The notes: generated by a model from the sequence alone, not told the origin. Shown: positions 1 through 13,848, numbered from the stretch's first letter. The stretch is 64,000 bases of DNA from Nymphaea colorata (GCF_008831285.2 NC_045142.1:14263354-14327353), one strand, 5' to 3'. Made by a program: numbers and translations.

Positions 1-1750
1 CTCACTCAACTCTATGCTTTGTGAGGCTAAGTTCTGGTCCAGGTTAGACATGGGCCCTCTAGGAGTCCAGTGAGTAACGTACTTTTCTTCATCTTTCTTT
101 CTTCTTTTTTGCCTTCTTAGTAGCATGTACTAGGTAATTTTTTGTTTTCTTAGCGTGTTTAGAGTATTTTCTTTTATGCTATAGGATATTTTATTTTCTA
201 CTCTTGTGCCTAGGGTAGTTTGCTTTTTTGTGTTCCTCGGTAAACTTTAAATTCTGCCTCTGGGATAGAGAATGGAGGTCAGGTGTGCCTCCCTCTCCCT
301 CTTTTCTCTTTTTCCATTTCAGTACTTGATTTCTAAATTATGTTTTCTTTGTATTTTCGACCTGCATATAATTTTCTTCTGTTGTAGCATGCATAAGCAT
401 TGTGTTTTGAGCAAGTACTTTGGTGTGCACAAAATGCTACATATAACACAGCTTGAGTAAAAATTAGGCTAGATAGGATTAGTACTGTGTCTTTGATGGT
501 AGTCTTGACGTAGAACTACCTTAATTTGATGTTATTTCTAGGTGAGCACACTTTATAAATCATGTTATTCAAAACGATTTTAAAATCACACTTCTTATTT
601 TCAAAAAACCCTGGGGTCATGCATGATCGAGATAAAATCCTTTCTCAAAGACTAGAATTAAACTTTAATCTAAGGCCTAGCCAAACTGGCCTTAGAACCC
701 ACAATCATGCAAACCCTGGCTGACCTCTTTTACTGAACCAAGATTTTGATCTCAATTCATGAAAACCTAATACTTAGTCGATCCAAGGTAAGAGATTGAT
801 CTGCAGATCAAATCTTGATATTATCCTGATATTGGATCTTGGAACTTTGTAATATTAAATCTCAATAATCTGAGCTTTGAATCTAAATAATCTTAGATCT
901 TATAAACTGAAACCTTGATAGTGAATGTTAGATCTTGATAATGGATCTCGCAAACTTAGACCTTAAATGGAACTTGATCATATTAATATTGAATTTTTTT
1001 AATTTGGATGCAGACTTCAAAATTTGGACCTTGGATCTCGAGATGATTAGTCCTTGGATCTTAATATTATTGGATCTCATGAAAGTGGACTGTGATAGTA
1101 CTAGTCCATGACAGTATTAGACCTCAATCACAAACCTGGATCATGATCATGTCATAAAAATATTGGATCTTAGGATTTAGATCATGTTGAGAAACACATA
1201 TAATAATCAGCTATGGATTACTAAGATGGAATATAAAATCATCTTAAATTTGATCAAAATAAACCACAACAGGGCCATGTCCAGAACCCTAACTCTAGTT
1301 GCCAAGTCTTGAACATGTGTGTCCATAGATGTATGCATCATATAGGATAGGTCAGCATTTTCATGGATATATGCTGAGCAAAGGCTGAGCAAGGTCTCTT
1401 TCTAAGCTCTATTGTTCATAAAACCCTAATTCTCTAATAGTCCACATTGATTTCAAACTGAACTTTTCCAAAAACTAGGACATATTTGTTTATGTTGCAC
1501 TTAGGATCATGATGATATTCAATCACTTGGACAACATATAGTTTAGCTTAGTCCTTAGTATGATTACTTCTAGTAAAGGTGCTAGGAACTGTTAGACCTC
1601 GTACTGACAAGACAGGTCCTGTCTCTCTGGATCTTGTATGGATCTAAACAATGGCAAGTATCTATTTTCCCCCATCCACCATCTACATGTAAACCAAGAA
1701 AGTTTACATGTAAACAGACACCATCTGGCTTGAGTTGAACCTAGACGAGC
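1..1750 (+). repeat. Noncoding repeat family R1, plus copy 1 (5' end outside window)
   Basis: No coding region is visible here. The stretch carries landmarks that recur in the same order elsewhere in the window: a T-rich block ending in a 'gataga.. gaggtcaggtgtgcct' motif (about 1-300), a block with 'ttcatgcatgatc..' and 'ctaggcctagcc' (about 540-720), a long degenerate field of GGATCTTGGAT-like words (about 780-1190), and a block with 'gttagacctcgtactgac' followed by 'acatgtaaac' (about 1585-1740). The same series is seen near 15.7-17.4 kb and 25.1-26.9 kb, and inverted near 21-22.4 kb. This fits a decayed, protein-free LTR element such as a LARD, but that class is an inference. Confidence 0.5.
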
Positions 1751-1984
1751 AAGTATAAGTGTTGCCTATGCTTGGAGGGGTTGGCCTTTAAACCCCCAAG
1801 CAATATTGGACTACCTAGACCTTGTCCAAGGTCAATCTGGATCAGAACACTCGGGTAAGGCCCCATCCATGGTAAACCTCATCCAATTGGGTCCATTTCA
1901 TTAGATGAGGGACCCATCCATGGTCAACTTGGATGCCAACCATTCTGGATAATCTATGGGCCAAATGAAACTTTCAACAAGTCC

Positions 1985-2545
1985 TCTAGCCTTTCTTTGA
2001 TCTTGTCCTCCATGGACTGAGCTCTTGTAGCTTCTATTTGACTAGTTTAGAGTAGGGCTTAAGAATCAAATGATGTTCAACCAACTTGCGATCCAACCAG
2101 GACATATCCTCATTTCTCCATGCAACGACTTCTTATTATCATTTTGGAATCGAATAAGTCTTTCTCTTTTTTGTTTGGTCTACTGCATGACTGGTGCCAA
2201 CATGAAGGATTTTGGGGACTTTTGCTATGTTGATATTGATCCCTTTAGCATGATCATTGACAAAGGAGGATGGTTTATTCTACTTCTGGTTTTGTGCAAA
2301 CTCTGGCAACCCATTAATGGTAAGATATAACTCCGCTGGGTTGTTGAGTTGTCCTATTGACTCCTTTGCCATATGGTTCTCAGCCCCGGCTATACATGGA
2401 ACTCCTTCGTTCACTTTAACTTTATGGATTTTAGGAATCCTTAAAGGGGATCCACCTAACTTGGCAAACTCTAGATCGAGAATCATTTCCTTCAATACTT
2501 TATGTGTCAAGTCAAAACCCGGACATGACATTCACCTAAGGTGAC
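1985..2545 (-). pseudogene. Ty3/gypsy pol remnant (start of reverse transcriptase)
   Basis: On the minus strand at about 2040-2140 one frame reads VVAWRNEDMSWLDRKLVEHH, followed by LILKPYSKLVK, a stop and KLQELS. This matches the pattern at the start of plant Ty3/gypsy reverse transcriptase (aromatic-W-x-x-x-D-M, then L-V-x-H-x-L, then P-V-K-Q-K-L-R). An 83-residue open stretch just upstream (2280-2531 minus) has no recognised motif but may belong to the same polyprotein. Stops and frame changes show that it is dead. No catalytic YxDD region, integrase or LTR is present nearby, so this is a short fragment. A plus-strand reading frame over the same bases is judged to be a shadow. Confidence 0.55.
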
Positions 2546-3558
2546 CTATAGAATAATAGCACATTCACAAGAAGATGAAAAGGAGACAAACCTATAGAAT
2601 GAAACTGCATTCCTTTAGATAGAAACAATCCAAGACCTTATCATCCTTACAAGAGGAAAAGACAAAAGATATAACAAAAGAAAAGAAAAACAAACAATCA
2701 CATACAAAGAAAAACATTTGCCACCACTTTAGTTGGTCCTACTTAGGCTATGATAAAAATCATCTTGTTATTTGTTTTCTACCTCTTGTAACCTAACCCA
2801 ACTTTTCCCTTTGACAAGGCAGACGTATTAGCTCTAAACATCCATAGTGATTCTTCTCCAAGCCTTTAAATGGTTGGTACCCAACTTTCAGCAATAGATG
2901 AACTCATATTCAATTCTGGCAAACTCTAGGCATAAGGAACGGCCTGAGATCCTTGGTCATCAGCCGGTCCTCCTAGTTTGAAGATCTCTACTCCCCACAA
3001 TGGAGTTATTGTATTGATTTTCTATATGGGGTCCTTAAGCCTCAACACCTCCAAACTCTAATTTAGTGTGACCTCCTTTTCTCAATGGATGCCTATAACA
3101 TCTACAGTGTATGCAAGCAGAGGGATCACTGGTGTGGTAGATGATCTTCAGTATTCTCAGCCAGACAGCAATAATCCACCCTTTTGGCTCTATTTGATAA
3201 ATTAGTGGAAGGTGATAGGGACAGCATTCACACTATGAATCCAAAGTCTTAAACAACAAATTATATTAAGGTGGCATTCGCCACATAAAAGAGGACCGTA
3301 TGCACTAAGTAATTGATAAACATGTCTAAGAAGACCTTAATCTTCGTTGGCTGCATGTGGTTGTTAAAGTTGTACGTAATAACTGGAGTCCGGGTGTGAT
3401 CTCAAGGCATATCTTCATGTTACTTTCACCATCTGACACGGGAGGGATCATCATTTTCTGCATCCAAACAACAAGACATCGATCGACTACTGTACATGAC
3501 AAGAGGATATTTAACTACAATAAGAAATTGAATATGTCAATCATCATTAAACATATGC
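2546..3558. other. Intergenic stretch, no supported gene
   Basis: Only short open frames without recognisable domains or favourable start context are present. The stretch could be further decayed gypsy sequence continuing from 2545, but no motif confirms this. Confidence 0.4.
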
Positions 3559-3804
3559 ACATATAGGGATGTGCAATTATTTGAGTCAACTCGGGTTCGA
3601 GCTCACTCGTTTATTAATCGAGTTGAGTTAGTTAAAACTTGAGTTATAAATGAGTCAGATTTCGAGCTACAAGCGCTCAACTCGGCTTGTATATGCTTTG
3701 TTTGTTTGTAAATCTTGATTGGGCTGGTATATCTTTTGTTTGTAAATCTTCCATATGTCTTCATTTTCATTTCTCCCACTCGCTGTCTCTTTTTATTTTT
3801 CATT

Positions 3805-3808
<4 letters not shown>

Positions 3809-3843
<35 letters not shown>
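3809..3843. repeat. (TC)n microsatellite
   Basis: Uninterrupted TC dinucleotides inside the hAT-like element, followed by a longer pyrimidine-rich stretch to about 4140. Confidence 0.95.
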
Positions 3844-3844
<1 letters not shown>

Positions 3845-4142
3845 CCACTTCTTCTTTTTCTTCTTCTTCTTCCTCACCTCCTCTTTTTCTCAGGCTGCAA
3901 CCGCAAGTCGCAACACCCTCCCCCCAAACCTCCCCCCACCCCGCGCCCCCACGGCCCCAAAAAAACTCTCTCTCTTGGGTTGCAAAGATGGAGGTACCTC
4001 TCTCACGCTCATTCTCACAAGTTGCAACCCCAGGGATGGAGATACCTCTCTTTTGCTCTCTGTCACTTCTATCTCTTCTTCTCTCTCTTCCTCCCCCTCT
4101 GCATATAGTTGCTCCCTCTTCCTCCTCGTTCTCCTTACCTTT

Positions 4143-4143
<1 letters not shown>

Positions 4144-4201
<58 letters not shown>
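4144..4201. repeat. (TA)n microsatellite
   Basis: About 28 perfect TA units inside the hAT-like element. Confidence 0.95.
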
Positions 4202-4202
<1 letters not shown>

Positions 4203-4749
4203 CCTTTTATAAACCCTGGACCTGATCCAGGGTTTAGCCAGAGCTCCCGTTTACCTTGCTGCGGTTCTTGAGTACCTTACAGTTGATGTGTTGGAGCTCG
4301 CCACCGTTGGAGGATCAAGTTGGAGCTCGCCAGCGTGATAACAAGAAGACGAGGACCATTATTTGCAGACAAGCTTGAACAAGTAGAGTTCGAGCTTGCC
4401 TCATAAAGCTTGGTTCAAGCTCGAGCCAAAAAATATGTGAGCTGAGCCCAGTTTGAGCTGACTGAACTCGCGCTTGACTCACTAGTTGAGCATTCGTGTG
4501 GACATATAGATAATAGAGGCAACTAACAGTAAGTACTCCATATAAGAAGTCTACATATACATATGTTAGAATGTGACATCTTATTATTTGTTAGCATGCT
4601 TGCAAACATAATTAAGTTTCTCTCGTCAATTCACGGGCAAGCGAATTAAGTTTTTCTTGAGCACTATACGGGTGGTGTCTTAGCCTACATTGGTATTTTC
4701 ACACAATAATTTTTAATAGTTTCAAAGGGAACAACCATAATATGTGTTG

Positions 4750-5110
4750 GTACTAGACTCACAGATCGGCTACTGTCTTCCTCCATTAAACCGGCCCTTC
4801 AAAAGACAAGTTGGAGGGTTGTTCCCCTACTCAGGCGGAAGGGAAACTCCCTACACCTTCCTCATGCCATGGGAGGGGTCAAGCTGGGGGAAGGCCATCG
4901 AGCTGCCTTAAAGAACAGCAGATGATAACTGGGTTGCGGTGAGTAGGCAAGGGAAGCTCGCTTCCAAGCGCTAGCAAAGCTAGGAAACCAAGTGGATCAG
5001 AATGGGATGTGCCGGGTAGCCCGAATGGCGGAGAGGGATATACTCCTTTTGAATCGCCGATTGTGCCACCCTACTCTACGAGCAGTTCCTACCATACATG
5101 GTTAGGTCAG
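4750..5110. other. GC-richer block of possible organellar (mitochondrial) origin
   Basis: This stretch stands out from its AT-rich surroundings by higher GC and by words such as 'ggaaggccatcgagctgcc' and 'tagcccgaatggcgg', which have the texture of plant mitochondrial intergenic or intron DNA. No gene can be read in it and I cannot name its source. An old nuclear insertion of mitochondrial DNA is the leading guess. A captured nuclear gene fragment is the alternative. Confidence 0.3.
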
Positions 5111-5934
5111 ATTAAGAATTAATCCATGTAAGCATTCATTCGTTAATTTCAGGTACCAATTTGTTCATGTCCTTTCTTTAACCACATCCATTAAGTTGAA
5201 ATAATATAATTTTCAGCACAATTTTATATTTATTTATTTATTTTAATTAATAATTTGATGATGGAAAAATCGTCATCTGTTTTCCAGCTATAGGGATTTC
5301 TTTAAATCTTAAGAGAAACTAAGTTCACTACTTCTCTAATAAAGTATAGCTGCTTTCCGGTTTGAGCATTTTATGCATCGATGTAAAAAGTGAAATTTCT
5401 AGCAAGACTGTTTTGGAATTTGGTAAAAGATTAAACCATTACAAAAGGAGGGTTGCAAACCCTCTTTTAGCAATTATTTCATAAGAAAAGTTGGGCAGGA
5501 TTAAAGCTTTTTCATTTTAACAGCTTTCTCAGAAAAAAATAAATAAAAAAATAATGAGTGGACTCGAATTTTTTTTGTAACGGATATATAAGCTTCCCTT
5601 TCAACCGCTCGAACACTTCTTACCTCATTTTCTCTCCCATTTCAACCCTCTTTCCTTTCCATGGCCATTCCGACCGGTCGCCAGCACCTAGTAACAGTTC
5701 TGACGATTCCCCAACCATCAACACCATGGTGGCAGGATGGTAGCCACCCAAGGTCAGTTACTAACATATTTATTTTGCTTTGTTATTATTACTACTATTA
5801 TTTTTTATTTGTTTCCATCTCTTTCCTTCTTGCGGCCTTGGGATTGTGGTGGTTGATCTCCTTTTCCGGTCATGTCTGACAACCAACAGAAGCCACCACC
5901 GGCTCGGTGCCAACTGAAGCCAGAGCCCATAGGT

Positions 5935-5938
<4 letters not shown>

Positions 5939-5972
<34 letters not shown>
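5939..5972. repeat. (TC)n microsatellite
   Basis: About 16 TC units. They generate spurious Ser/Leu-rich and Arg/Glu-rich reading frames on the two strands. Confidence 0.95.
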
Positions 5973-7629
5973 ACGTATGCATATCTATCATTTTCCTTCT
6001 AGGTTTTAGGTATGGCCGGAAAATGCTGCGACTGCCACTCGCCACTTCCTGTGATATGCCAAACCATGGGGTGTCTCACACCATAGGCCAACACCATTCA
6101 GAAAAGCCAATCCAATGTTAGTCATCAGGTCCCATACTTATTCATTTGTGAAAGGCCCACAAGGACTAACCGGTGGCTGTGATATGGTGTGGAGAGAAGT
6201 GTAGCAGCAGTCAAGAGGGAAACATTAAGTGACCCAAGCATATTAGAAGAAAACAGAGGGGCCAAAGAAGGGTTGGGCTCAAGCGAAGGGGGTAGTAAAG
6301 AGTGATTGTCATCACCGAACCATATGCATAGAGATGTCATGCATTGAACTATAGCATCAATACATGTACATGGCATGGATCCATTAACATAAAATTGATA
6401 TTATTTGCACCAAGAAAAAAATTATGTAGGAAGCATGTGCATATTGATGGCATACTAAAAGTGAACCTGCATACATGCACGATATGGGCATGCCTAGAAT
6501 GATTTATCTACATGCATATGCCGATTTAACTTTGTCATGCTTACACATGGATAGAAATATAGCACTTTAGTTTCTTTTTAAATCATGCACATATAATAGA
6601 TACATACGAAGGCAACATGCTAAGCGTCATCATCAACCATCATGCGTATATAGAAATCTGGACCCACATGCAACCATTAAAGAAATACAACAAATAACAA
6701 GATGTATCATCCTGTGCCATTATTATGGGCTTGCTATCAAAAGAGTGCGATACCTGAAAAGTATTGCACACAACAGGTAATCCTCTGACAGTACAGTCCA
6801 CACAACCTAATAAAAAATACACACGAAATAAAAAAGAGCACACACTCAGGAAAAGCCAGAGAAGAAAGAGCCGTGAACTCTCTCTCTCTCTCTCTCTCCC
6901 AAAACGGCACAACTACCCATTTAAAGCGCCGTCTCTTTGCCATTTTCCTCTACTTTCAGTGGAGGCTAACATGTCGAGAAAGAGAAAGAAATTTACCGTT
7001 GTTTAACAAGATGATAAATAAGATAATAAAATTTATAGAAAGAAAAGTTTACCCTTTAAAAACATGTGGGGATCACATACAGACATTGTTGTGGAAGGTA
7101 TATGGACGTGAGAGGTCATCATCTGAAAATATTAATAGTGCATTCACCATAACAGAGTTGACCATTTCAGTGATTGATTTTGGAGACGTGTTTGGCTTCA
7201 CCATGATCTTGCTGAGTAGATAATCCACAACTTCTCGATGCTTCGGTGATGTGTTAATCAAGTTTGAAGTTAAGACATTAGATAGCACAGTGTTGGTTTT
7301 GGAATTCAATTTATGCTCAATGACCTTGAAAATTTCAAAATTCGTCCTCTTTCTTCTTACATTGCAAAACCAACTTAAGCTTTAGAAATCATTAGCATAT
7401 TTGATCCTTTTGCAGGCTAAATGTGACACTTTTCCGTTACCTAATTGCTGAATCTGACTTCTAGGAAAGTGCTTCAATGAAAATAATGGGAGTTTGCTTG
7501 GTGAGGGTCATTAATTGATGTTGCAGTTGGATATCTTGCTTTAAGCTTCACCTAATGTGATTTTGTGAACAGAAGGGAAGAGTAGAACCTACTACCTCCA
7601 TCTCATTAGTGTGTCAGGGAAAATGGTTA

Positions 7630-7812
7630 TAAGGATGTTCAACAAGTCGAGCCAGCTCGGGCTCGTTTCAAAGTCGTCCAGTTAAGCTCCACTTTAGTTC
7701 AAGCTCGTTGTTAAACAAATCTAGCTTTGGCTTAACCAAGAACATGACTTTGTAAAGGAATCGAGTTTGAGTTACACAAACTTAATTAACTCGAGTAGGT
7801 TTACTTACATCT
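7630..7812. mobile_element. Short hAT-like element or fragment (GAGCTCGAGC type)
   Basis: The left edge reads GGATGTTCAACAAGTCGAGC. The right edge, read in reverse, is AGATGTAAGTAAACCTACTC, so the ends are roughly inverted. The interior has the same agctcgagctc words as the 3567-4501 element. No clear target duplication was found, so the boundaries are approximate. Confidence 0.35.
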
Positions 7813-8263
7813 GGGTACCTATTTTTGAAATTTCATATACTTGAAATGGCACGAAATAAAAATTCCAAGGCAATTTTAAGCTGTTTTTGAGAAAAACAGT
7901 GAAATATGTAATATCACTTAAAATTGCGGGGGATAAAAATGGAAGGGAAATTTTAAGTGCTTTTGTGAACAAGAGTGAAATATCAGGGTCATTTTGCAAT
8001 TTTGGCAAATACCCATCTTTTATATGTTTCTACTTTCGTACTTTAACCCATCTACTTCTCTCTATTCTCTCAAACTTTCTAAGTTTCCTCTCTTAATAAG
8101 GAAGAGGGAAGTGGGACAAGAGAACAATGGAAGTAGCGAATAAAGTGGGCTGAAGGCCACCACCGTCATTGTGGTGAACACCTATTGGCCAAAGGAGATG
8201 AAAGAGCTCCTCCTCCTCCTCATCGAGGAAGAAACCACCCTTTCACTTTGTCAAGTCTTATGT

Positions 8264-8406
8264 TGGGAGCAAGATGTTTGATGTCTGAAAAAGCTCTATT
8301 GCTATTTCTCAAGGTCATCCACATTGATGTAGTGAAAAGGAAGGACCTATCTCAATGATGGAACAACCCAAATAATCGACCAGGTAGTCTCGTGAAATCT
8401 TCCTCT
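8264..8406 (-). pseudogene. rpoC1: Second, rearranged fragment of chloroplast rpoC1
   Basis: This segment aligns base by base with 10,299-10,470, the rpoC1 stretch encoding the GRF..LLG.RVDYS..SVIV.GPSLSLHQCGLP region. It lacks about 24 bases present in the other copy (the part before 'gatgtctgaaaaagctct') and has many substitutions. It lies directly beyond the rpoC2 fragment, in the same orientation. That order is impossible in an intact plastid rpoB-rpoC1-rpoC2 operon, so the insertion was scrambled or duplicated on or after arrival. Confidence 0.7.
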
Positions 8407-8409
8407 TGG

Positions 8410-9700
<1,291 letters not shown>

Positions 9701-9751
9701 ACTTCTTACTATTGAGGCAATGGCACATTGAGCTAGTCACCACCATAGTCA

Positions 9752-10496
9752 TGAAGTACTATATAAATGGATCCCTTTCTGCCAATAAGCTCCAAGTACA
9801 TCATAGGAATTACAAAAAATAGGGTTCTTTCCCTTTCCAATACTCATAATTACTATCACCAATTCTTTCATTTTGGTGGCTTTTGGGTTACATGGATTAT
9901 ACCTGTTTGCCCAAATGCCTCTACGATTTCCCATTGTTAATACATACAGCCCCATAAGCATATCTTGAGTGGGTATGGAAATGGGATCCCCAATGGCTGA
10001 AGATAAGAGATTTGTATGACAAAACACAGGTAAACAAGCTTTTGCTTGAGCTTTCAAAGATAAAGGTACATGAACAATCATTTGATCTCCATTGAAGTTA
10101 GCATTGAATCCCTTACAAACCAATGGATGCAAACAAATAGCTCATCCCTCCACTAAAATAGGTTGGAACGCCTGTATGCCTAATCTATGCAAAGTGGGTG
10201 CTCTTTTTAGCAATAGAGGATGTCCCTGCATAACTTCCTGAAGTATTTCCCATACAATGGGTTCTTTTTCCAGAATTTTACTTTTACCAAGTCCTGTGTT
10301 GGAAGCACGATGTTGTCTTATTAGTCCATGAATTACAGATGTCTGAAAAAGCTCTGTTGTTATTTCTAGAGGTAATCCACATTGATGCAGTAAAAACAAA
10401 GGGCCTGCCACAATGACGGAACGACACGAATAATCGACCCGTTCACCAAGTAGAATCTTGTGAAATCTCCCCTCTTTTCCTTCAATTACATCTGAA
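9752..10496 (-). pseudogene. rpoC1: Nuclear plastid-DNA insertion: rpoC1 (plastid RNA polymerase beta') fragment
   Basis: Minus-strand reading from about 10,495 gives [11 protein letters not shown], then the LHQCGLP and [16 protein letters not shown] stretches, [42 protein letters not shown] and [14 protein letters not shown], ending at the FCNSYD.LGAY region near 9770. This is the core of plastid beta'. The metal-binding motif NADFDGDQM reads NANFNGDQM here, so two of the three catalytic aspartates have become asparagine, both by G-to-A change. A stop separates the two longest frames at about 10,140. The insertion joins directly to rpoC2, with the end of rpoC1 and the start of rpoC2 deleted. 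An 11-bp direct repeat, CAGATCTGATT, lies at the upper edge (near 10,508 and 10,561). Confidence 0.9.
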
Positions 10497-10769
10497 AATA
10501 ACTTGTATCAGATCTGATTGATAAAGCATCCCATCCTTTGAGACACATTCTACAATCATATCAGATCTGATTGGGATAGAGGAGGTGGTGCCATGGCCAC
10601 TACCTTTCCCTTTGAAACCGTAAGTTCTAAAACCTTAATTATTCATGCATTATTCTCCTCCTTTGAATATGGTTTCAATCTTTCATTGTTTCACTTACTT
10701 GTTTTCTTCTCCTTCGAATGGGCTTTAGTTCTTCCCTATTTCTTTGAATCGATAGATAGAGTTAGAGTT
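10497..10769. other. Boundary stretch above the plastid insertion, unassigned
   Basis: It contains the two CAGATCTGATT repeats and a 60-codon plus-strand frame starting at 10,593 with no recognisable domain. Plastid similarity fades at about 10,495. Confidence 0.3.
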
Positions 10770-11450
10770 ACGTGAACAACCAAAATTTTCATAAGGTCAA
10801 ATGATCATTTTACCCCTCATCATAACATTTCCAAACTAGTTTTTAAAAACCAAATTTCAAGTACAAGGGTCATTTTTGCACCAAGCAAGCATGTTTGACA
10901 CCAACATTGAGCACCAAGACTCAGATTATCTAGGTCGCCATTCCTAAAAATGACCATTTTGCCCTTGCATCATGTCAAGTAGGAATTTTCACTAGGTTTT
11001 CGAGAATTGCCTAACATTTAAGCAATTCACCTATTTCACAACTTTACAAAACCTCAAGAGTCATTAGAGTTAACTCATTAGGGTTATCTCAGCTCAAAGC
11101 CAACACACTTTAGCTCAATTAGTTCACTAAAACCATGCACCTACCAATTTTGGATCACCAAAACCATGTCAATCCAAAACCGAGCTAAATATAAGCTCGT
11201 CTCAATGCATAGTGACTATTGCCTCAATTACTTTGAATTTTGGAGTCTAGTTTTAGAGTTTTGTCCTAAGATTAGAGTGACACCCTCTCACCAGCTTTAG
11301 TAGGTTTGAGCTATAATTCTCACAATTTGCACTATATTAGCTCATGCTAAGGTTGGATCATATTCTTCAGTGTCATATTTTGGACTTTCATTTTAGTTCA
11401 TTCATTTGAATTTGTCTTCAATTTTCATTTTATAAATTTACTAAGGTTTA
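10770..11450 (-). repeat. R1 family, minus copy (U3-like part)
   Basis: Read on the minus strand, this segment runs parallel to 24,330-24,925. Shared words include 'aatgactctt(g/c)aggt', 'ttaaatgttaggcaatt', 'gggcaaaatgg' and 'aaaatgg/atcatttgac/gactt'. It is followed outward by a stretch with repeated gagctcaa/ttcattcat words. The TATA-bearing downstream part is missing, because the plastid insertion begins about 270 bp further on. Confidence 0.5.
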
Positions 11451-13617
11451 GACACTTAAAAGATTTAAATGTTTAGTTTTAGTATAACTCAACCTTCAGA
11501 ACTCAATTCTGATAAATCTAGGAGTCCATTGCTCAATGTCTTGAAATGGTTGCAATCAGCAACACTTTGAAATAGTATTTCCATGAAGATGGCTGAGATC
11601 AAAAGTTCTCATTTTGCTTTTGCCTAGGCTGTAGAAAAGGGTTATCTTCCTGCCCATAAAAATTGAAGTTCTGACTTTTGGAGTGACAAACAAGGACATG
11701 TTTCCACCAAATTTCACTAGATCCTTATTTTTACCACACACATATCCCAATGTGGCAAACTCACTCACAAACCCACAATTTCATTTTCCTTCTAGAGATA
11801 TTTTGGTCATTGCTACTATGCATATATTTTTTATAAAACCTAACTTAGGAGCCACATGAACTTAAGTTAGCATTTCATATACATTCACATGAACCTAGTA
11901 TGCCCGAGCTCAGACTAAGCCATTCTCAGTTTCCACTAAACCAGAGTTTCTAAAATAGCACCATGCCCTAGTAAACCTGCCCCAACCCTAGGTCTAGACC
12001 CTAGCCCAAGTCGAACTAGGTCCAGGTTCATGCCATTTCAGATCTCCATTTCAAATTTAGATTTCATGTCTAGGTCGAATTTTCATATTTAGATCTCATA
12101 TCAAAATCTCAGATTTGATATCTATCTTTATAGATCTGAATCTCAATATTATATCTAGATCCATCTTCTACAATTTTCTTCAGGTCTTGACCTAGATCTA
12201 GTTCCAATATGTTAACGCTCCAAATTTTCTCACCTGAATCCCAGTGGAAATTTCAAAATTTTGCAATATGTTTAAGCAAAATCAAAAGTAATTTACTTTA
12301 ATGCCCACCAAACCCAAATCCTAGAGCAAAATCTAGGAATCGATCACAATTTTAAAGGTTTAAGATTTGAATCAACTTAGAGCTCTAAATCTCAATTTTG
12401 TACTAGATTTTAAAATAAGATTTCAAATGCAAGATTCAATCTAGACTGAAGCTTCAAAACTTCAATTATAGCTAAAATATAGCTCTAGAAATTAATATGG
12501 AACAAAGCCAAGGAGTTTGGTCCATAATTGAGTTTCAACTCACAATTTAGATTTCAACTCATTACCCAAACTAAGTTAAAACAACAACTTAACCAATTCC
12601 TCCAACGCTGGAATTATGGACTAAGATGTCCATGTACATTCTAAATGGAAATATCAAAGAAACCCTAATTTGGGGTTGCTTCAAATCAATCTATATAATC
12701 AATAGTATGTGATCACATGATCTAATTATACAAGTTGAAAGAACTTGAAATGCTGAGCAATTGAATTATGTTTAGTGACAATTGAATCAAATTGACATAT
12801 ATGTACTAGAAAGAGTGTTCAAAGTTGTTAAAATACCATGTGATCAATTGCGATAAACAAATTAAAAATAAAGTTCAAACTAGAATTAGATGGAAATCTA
12901 AGTACCATAATGAAAATAACTAAATTAGATCTGGTCAAAACCACGATGGGCTCATGGCTTTGACTGAGCATAGACTCACCTAGCTCTTGCATGTGGACTA
13001 GGTGGGTCCAATAATTTTCAAAATGAGAGAGTTTAATTCTTTTTGTATGTAATCAATCCTAATCAAGATATTGCAACAAATAGAAGACTGGGCCTTCATT
13101 TTAATTGGTGGATTTCACGATAAAATGAGGTGGCATCCACCTCATCATTTCTAATTTTTCTTTGGCCACCTAAGAAAAATCGACATTGGCTACTTTAGCC
13201 ATGTCACCCAATTCACCAACCCAGAATTTCCAAGAAGGAAATTAGAATTCTTCCTAATAGGATGAAATCCAACTAAGAAAAGTGTTTAAAGATAATTAAA
13301 ACCAAATCTCTAGTTCCACAAGATGCTTCATCTAAAGATGGAGCCAATTTAAACTAAAGAGAAGCCCTGGTTGGTTGTCTTTCTCTCTCCTATTTTGAAT
13401 AATACATAAATGAGTTTAATTAAAATCAAATACTTAACTAATCAAATCTTTGATGTTTCAAAAAATGTAAAGAAGAGCCCCATCCTAGGATGGGCTCATG
13501 GCATGGCTCTTGGATGATCAGCAGCTTTCTCCTTCAAGCTTGACTTCAGCAGCTCAGCCCTCTTCTTCAGTAGCTTAGCTCTCTTCTTTAAGCCTAGCAG
13601 CTCAGCAGCTTCCAACC

Positions 13618-13848
13618 TCAGCCCAACACCTCTGCATCTGCCTCTCCTTCAAGCTCCATCAGCAGATGCCTCTTATTCAGCTTAGCAGCTACTCTGTCAA
13701 GCTCTTGGACTTTAGCTCGGGCTTCTCGCTCAAGTTTATGCTCACTCTCTTGTACCAGCCGAGTAGATAAGAATAAGAAGAAAGGAGGACAGCTGGCAGC
13801 TTTGATGACCTCTTCCCTTTTGCCGAATTTGCTAAGCTTGAACCCCAC
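13618..13848 (-). other. Open frame with coiled-coil character, unrecognised
   Basis: A 76-codon minus-strand frame is rich in E, K, R, L and A with heptad-like spacing (EREARAKVQELDRVAAKLNK). Beyond its stop, repeated 'agcagctcagc' words continue the same composition with stops. It could be the relic of a retroelement accessory protein or a chance product of the local repeat. I cannot choose between them. Confidence 0.2.

Larger units (their letters stand above)
3559..4509. mobile_element. Non-autonomous hAT-like element with 8-bp target duplication ACATATAG
   Basis: The 8-mer ACATATAG occurs at 3559-3566 and again at 4502-4509, bracketing a 935-bp body (3567-4501). The left end reads GGATGTGCAATTATTTGAG and is followed by CGAGCTC-rich sequence. 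The right end is the same kind of GAGCTCGAGC-rich sequence in reverse. GGATGT followed by clustered gagctcgagc words is a common look of plant hAT-derived elements, and 8 bp is the hAT duplication length. No transposase is encoded. The interior holds a CT tract and a long TA tract, so the reading frames of 117-171 residues seen here are low-complexity artefacts. Confidence 0.6.
5111..8260. other. Intergenic stretch with microsatellites, no supported gene
   Basis: Short open frames only. A TATATAAG box at 5585-5592 lies about 70 bp before an ATG at 5661, but the frame that follows has no recognisable domain and soon runs into simple repeat. CT tracts lie near 5939-5971 and 6879-6898. The sequence from 7250 to 7620 and from 7812 to 8260 shows nothing recognisable. 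Confidence 0.4.

Noticed and set aside
2257-2544. 95-codon plus-strand frame
   Set aside because: The minus strand of the same DNA carries gypsy-like pol sequence, so this is judged a shadow.
3687-4212. Three overlapping plus-strand reading frames of 117-171 codons
   Set aside because: They run through CT and TA microsatellites and read as Ser/Leu and Tyr/Ile repeats in every frame. No start context or domain.
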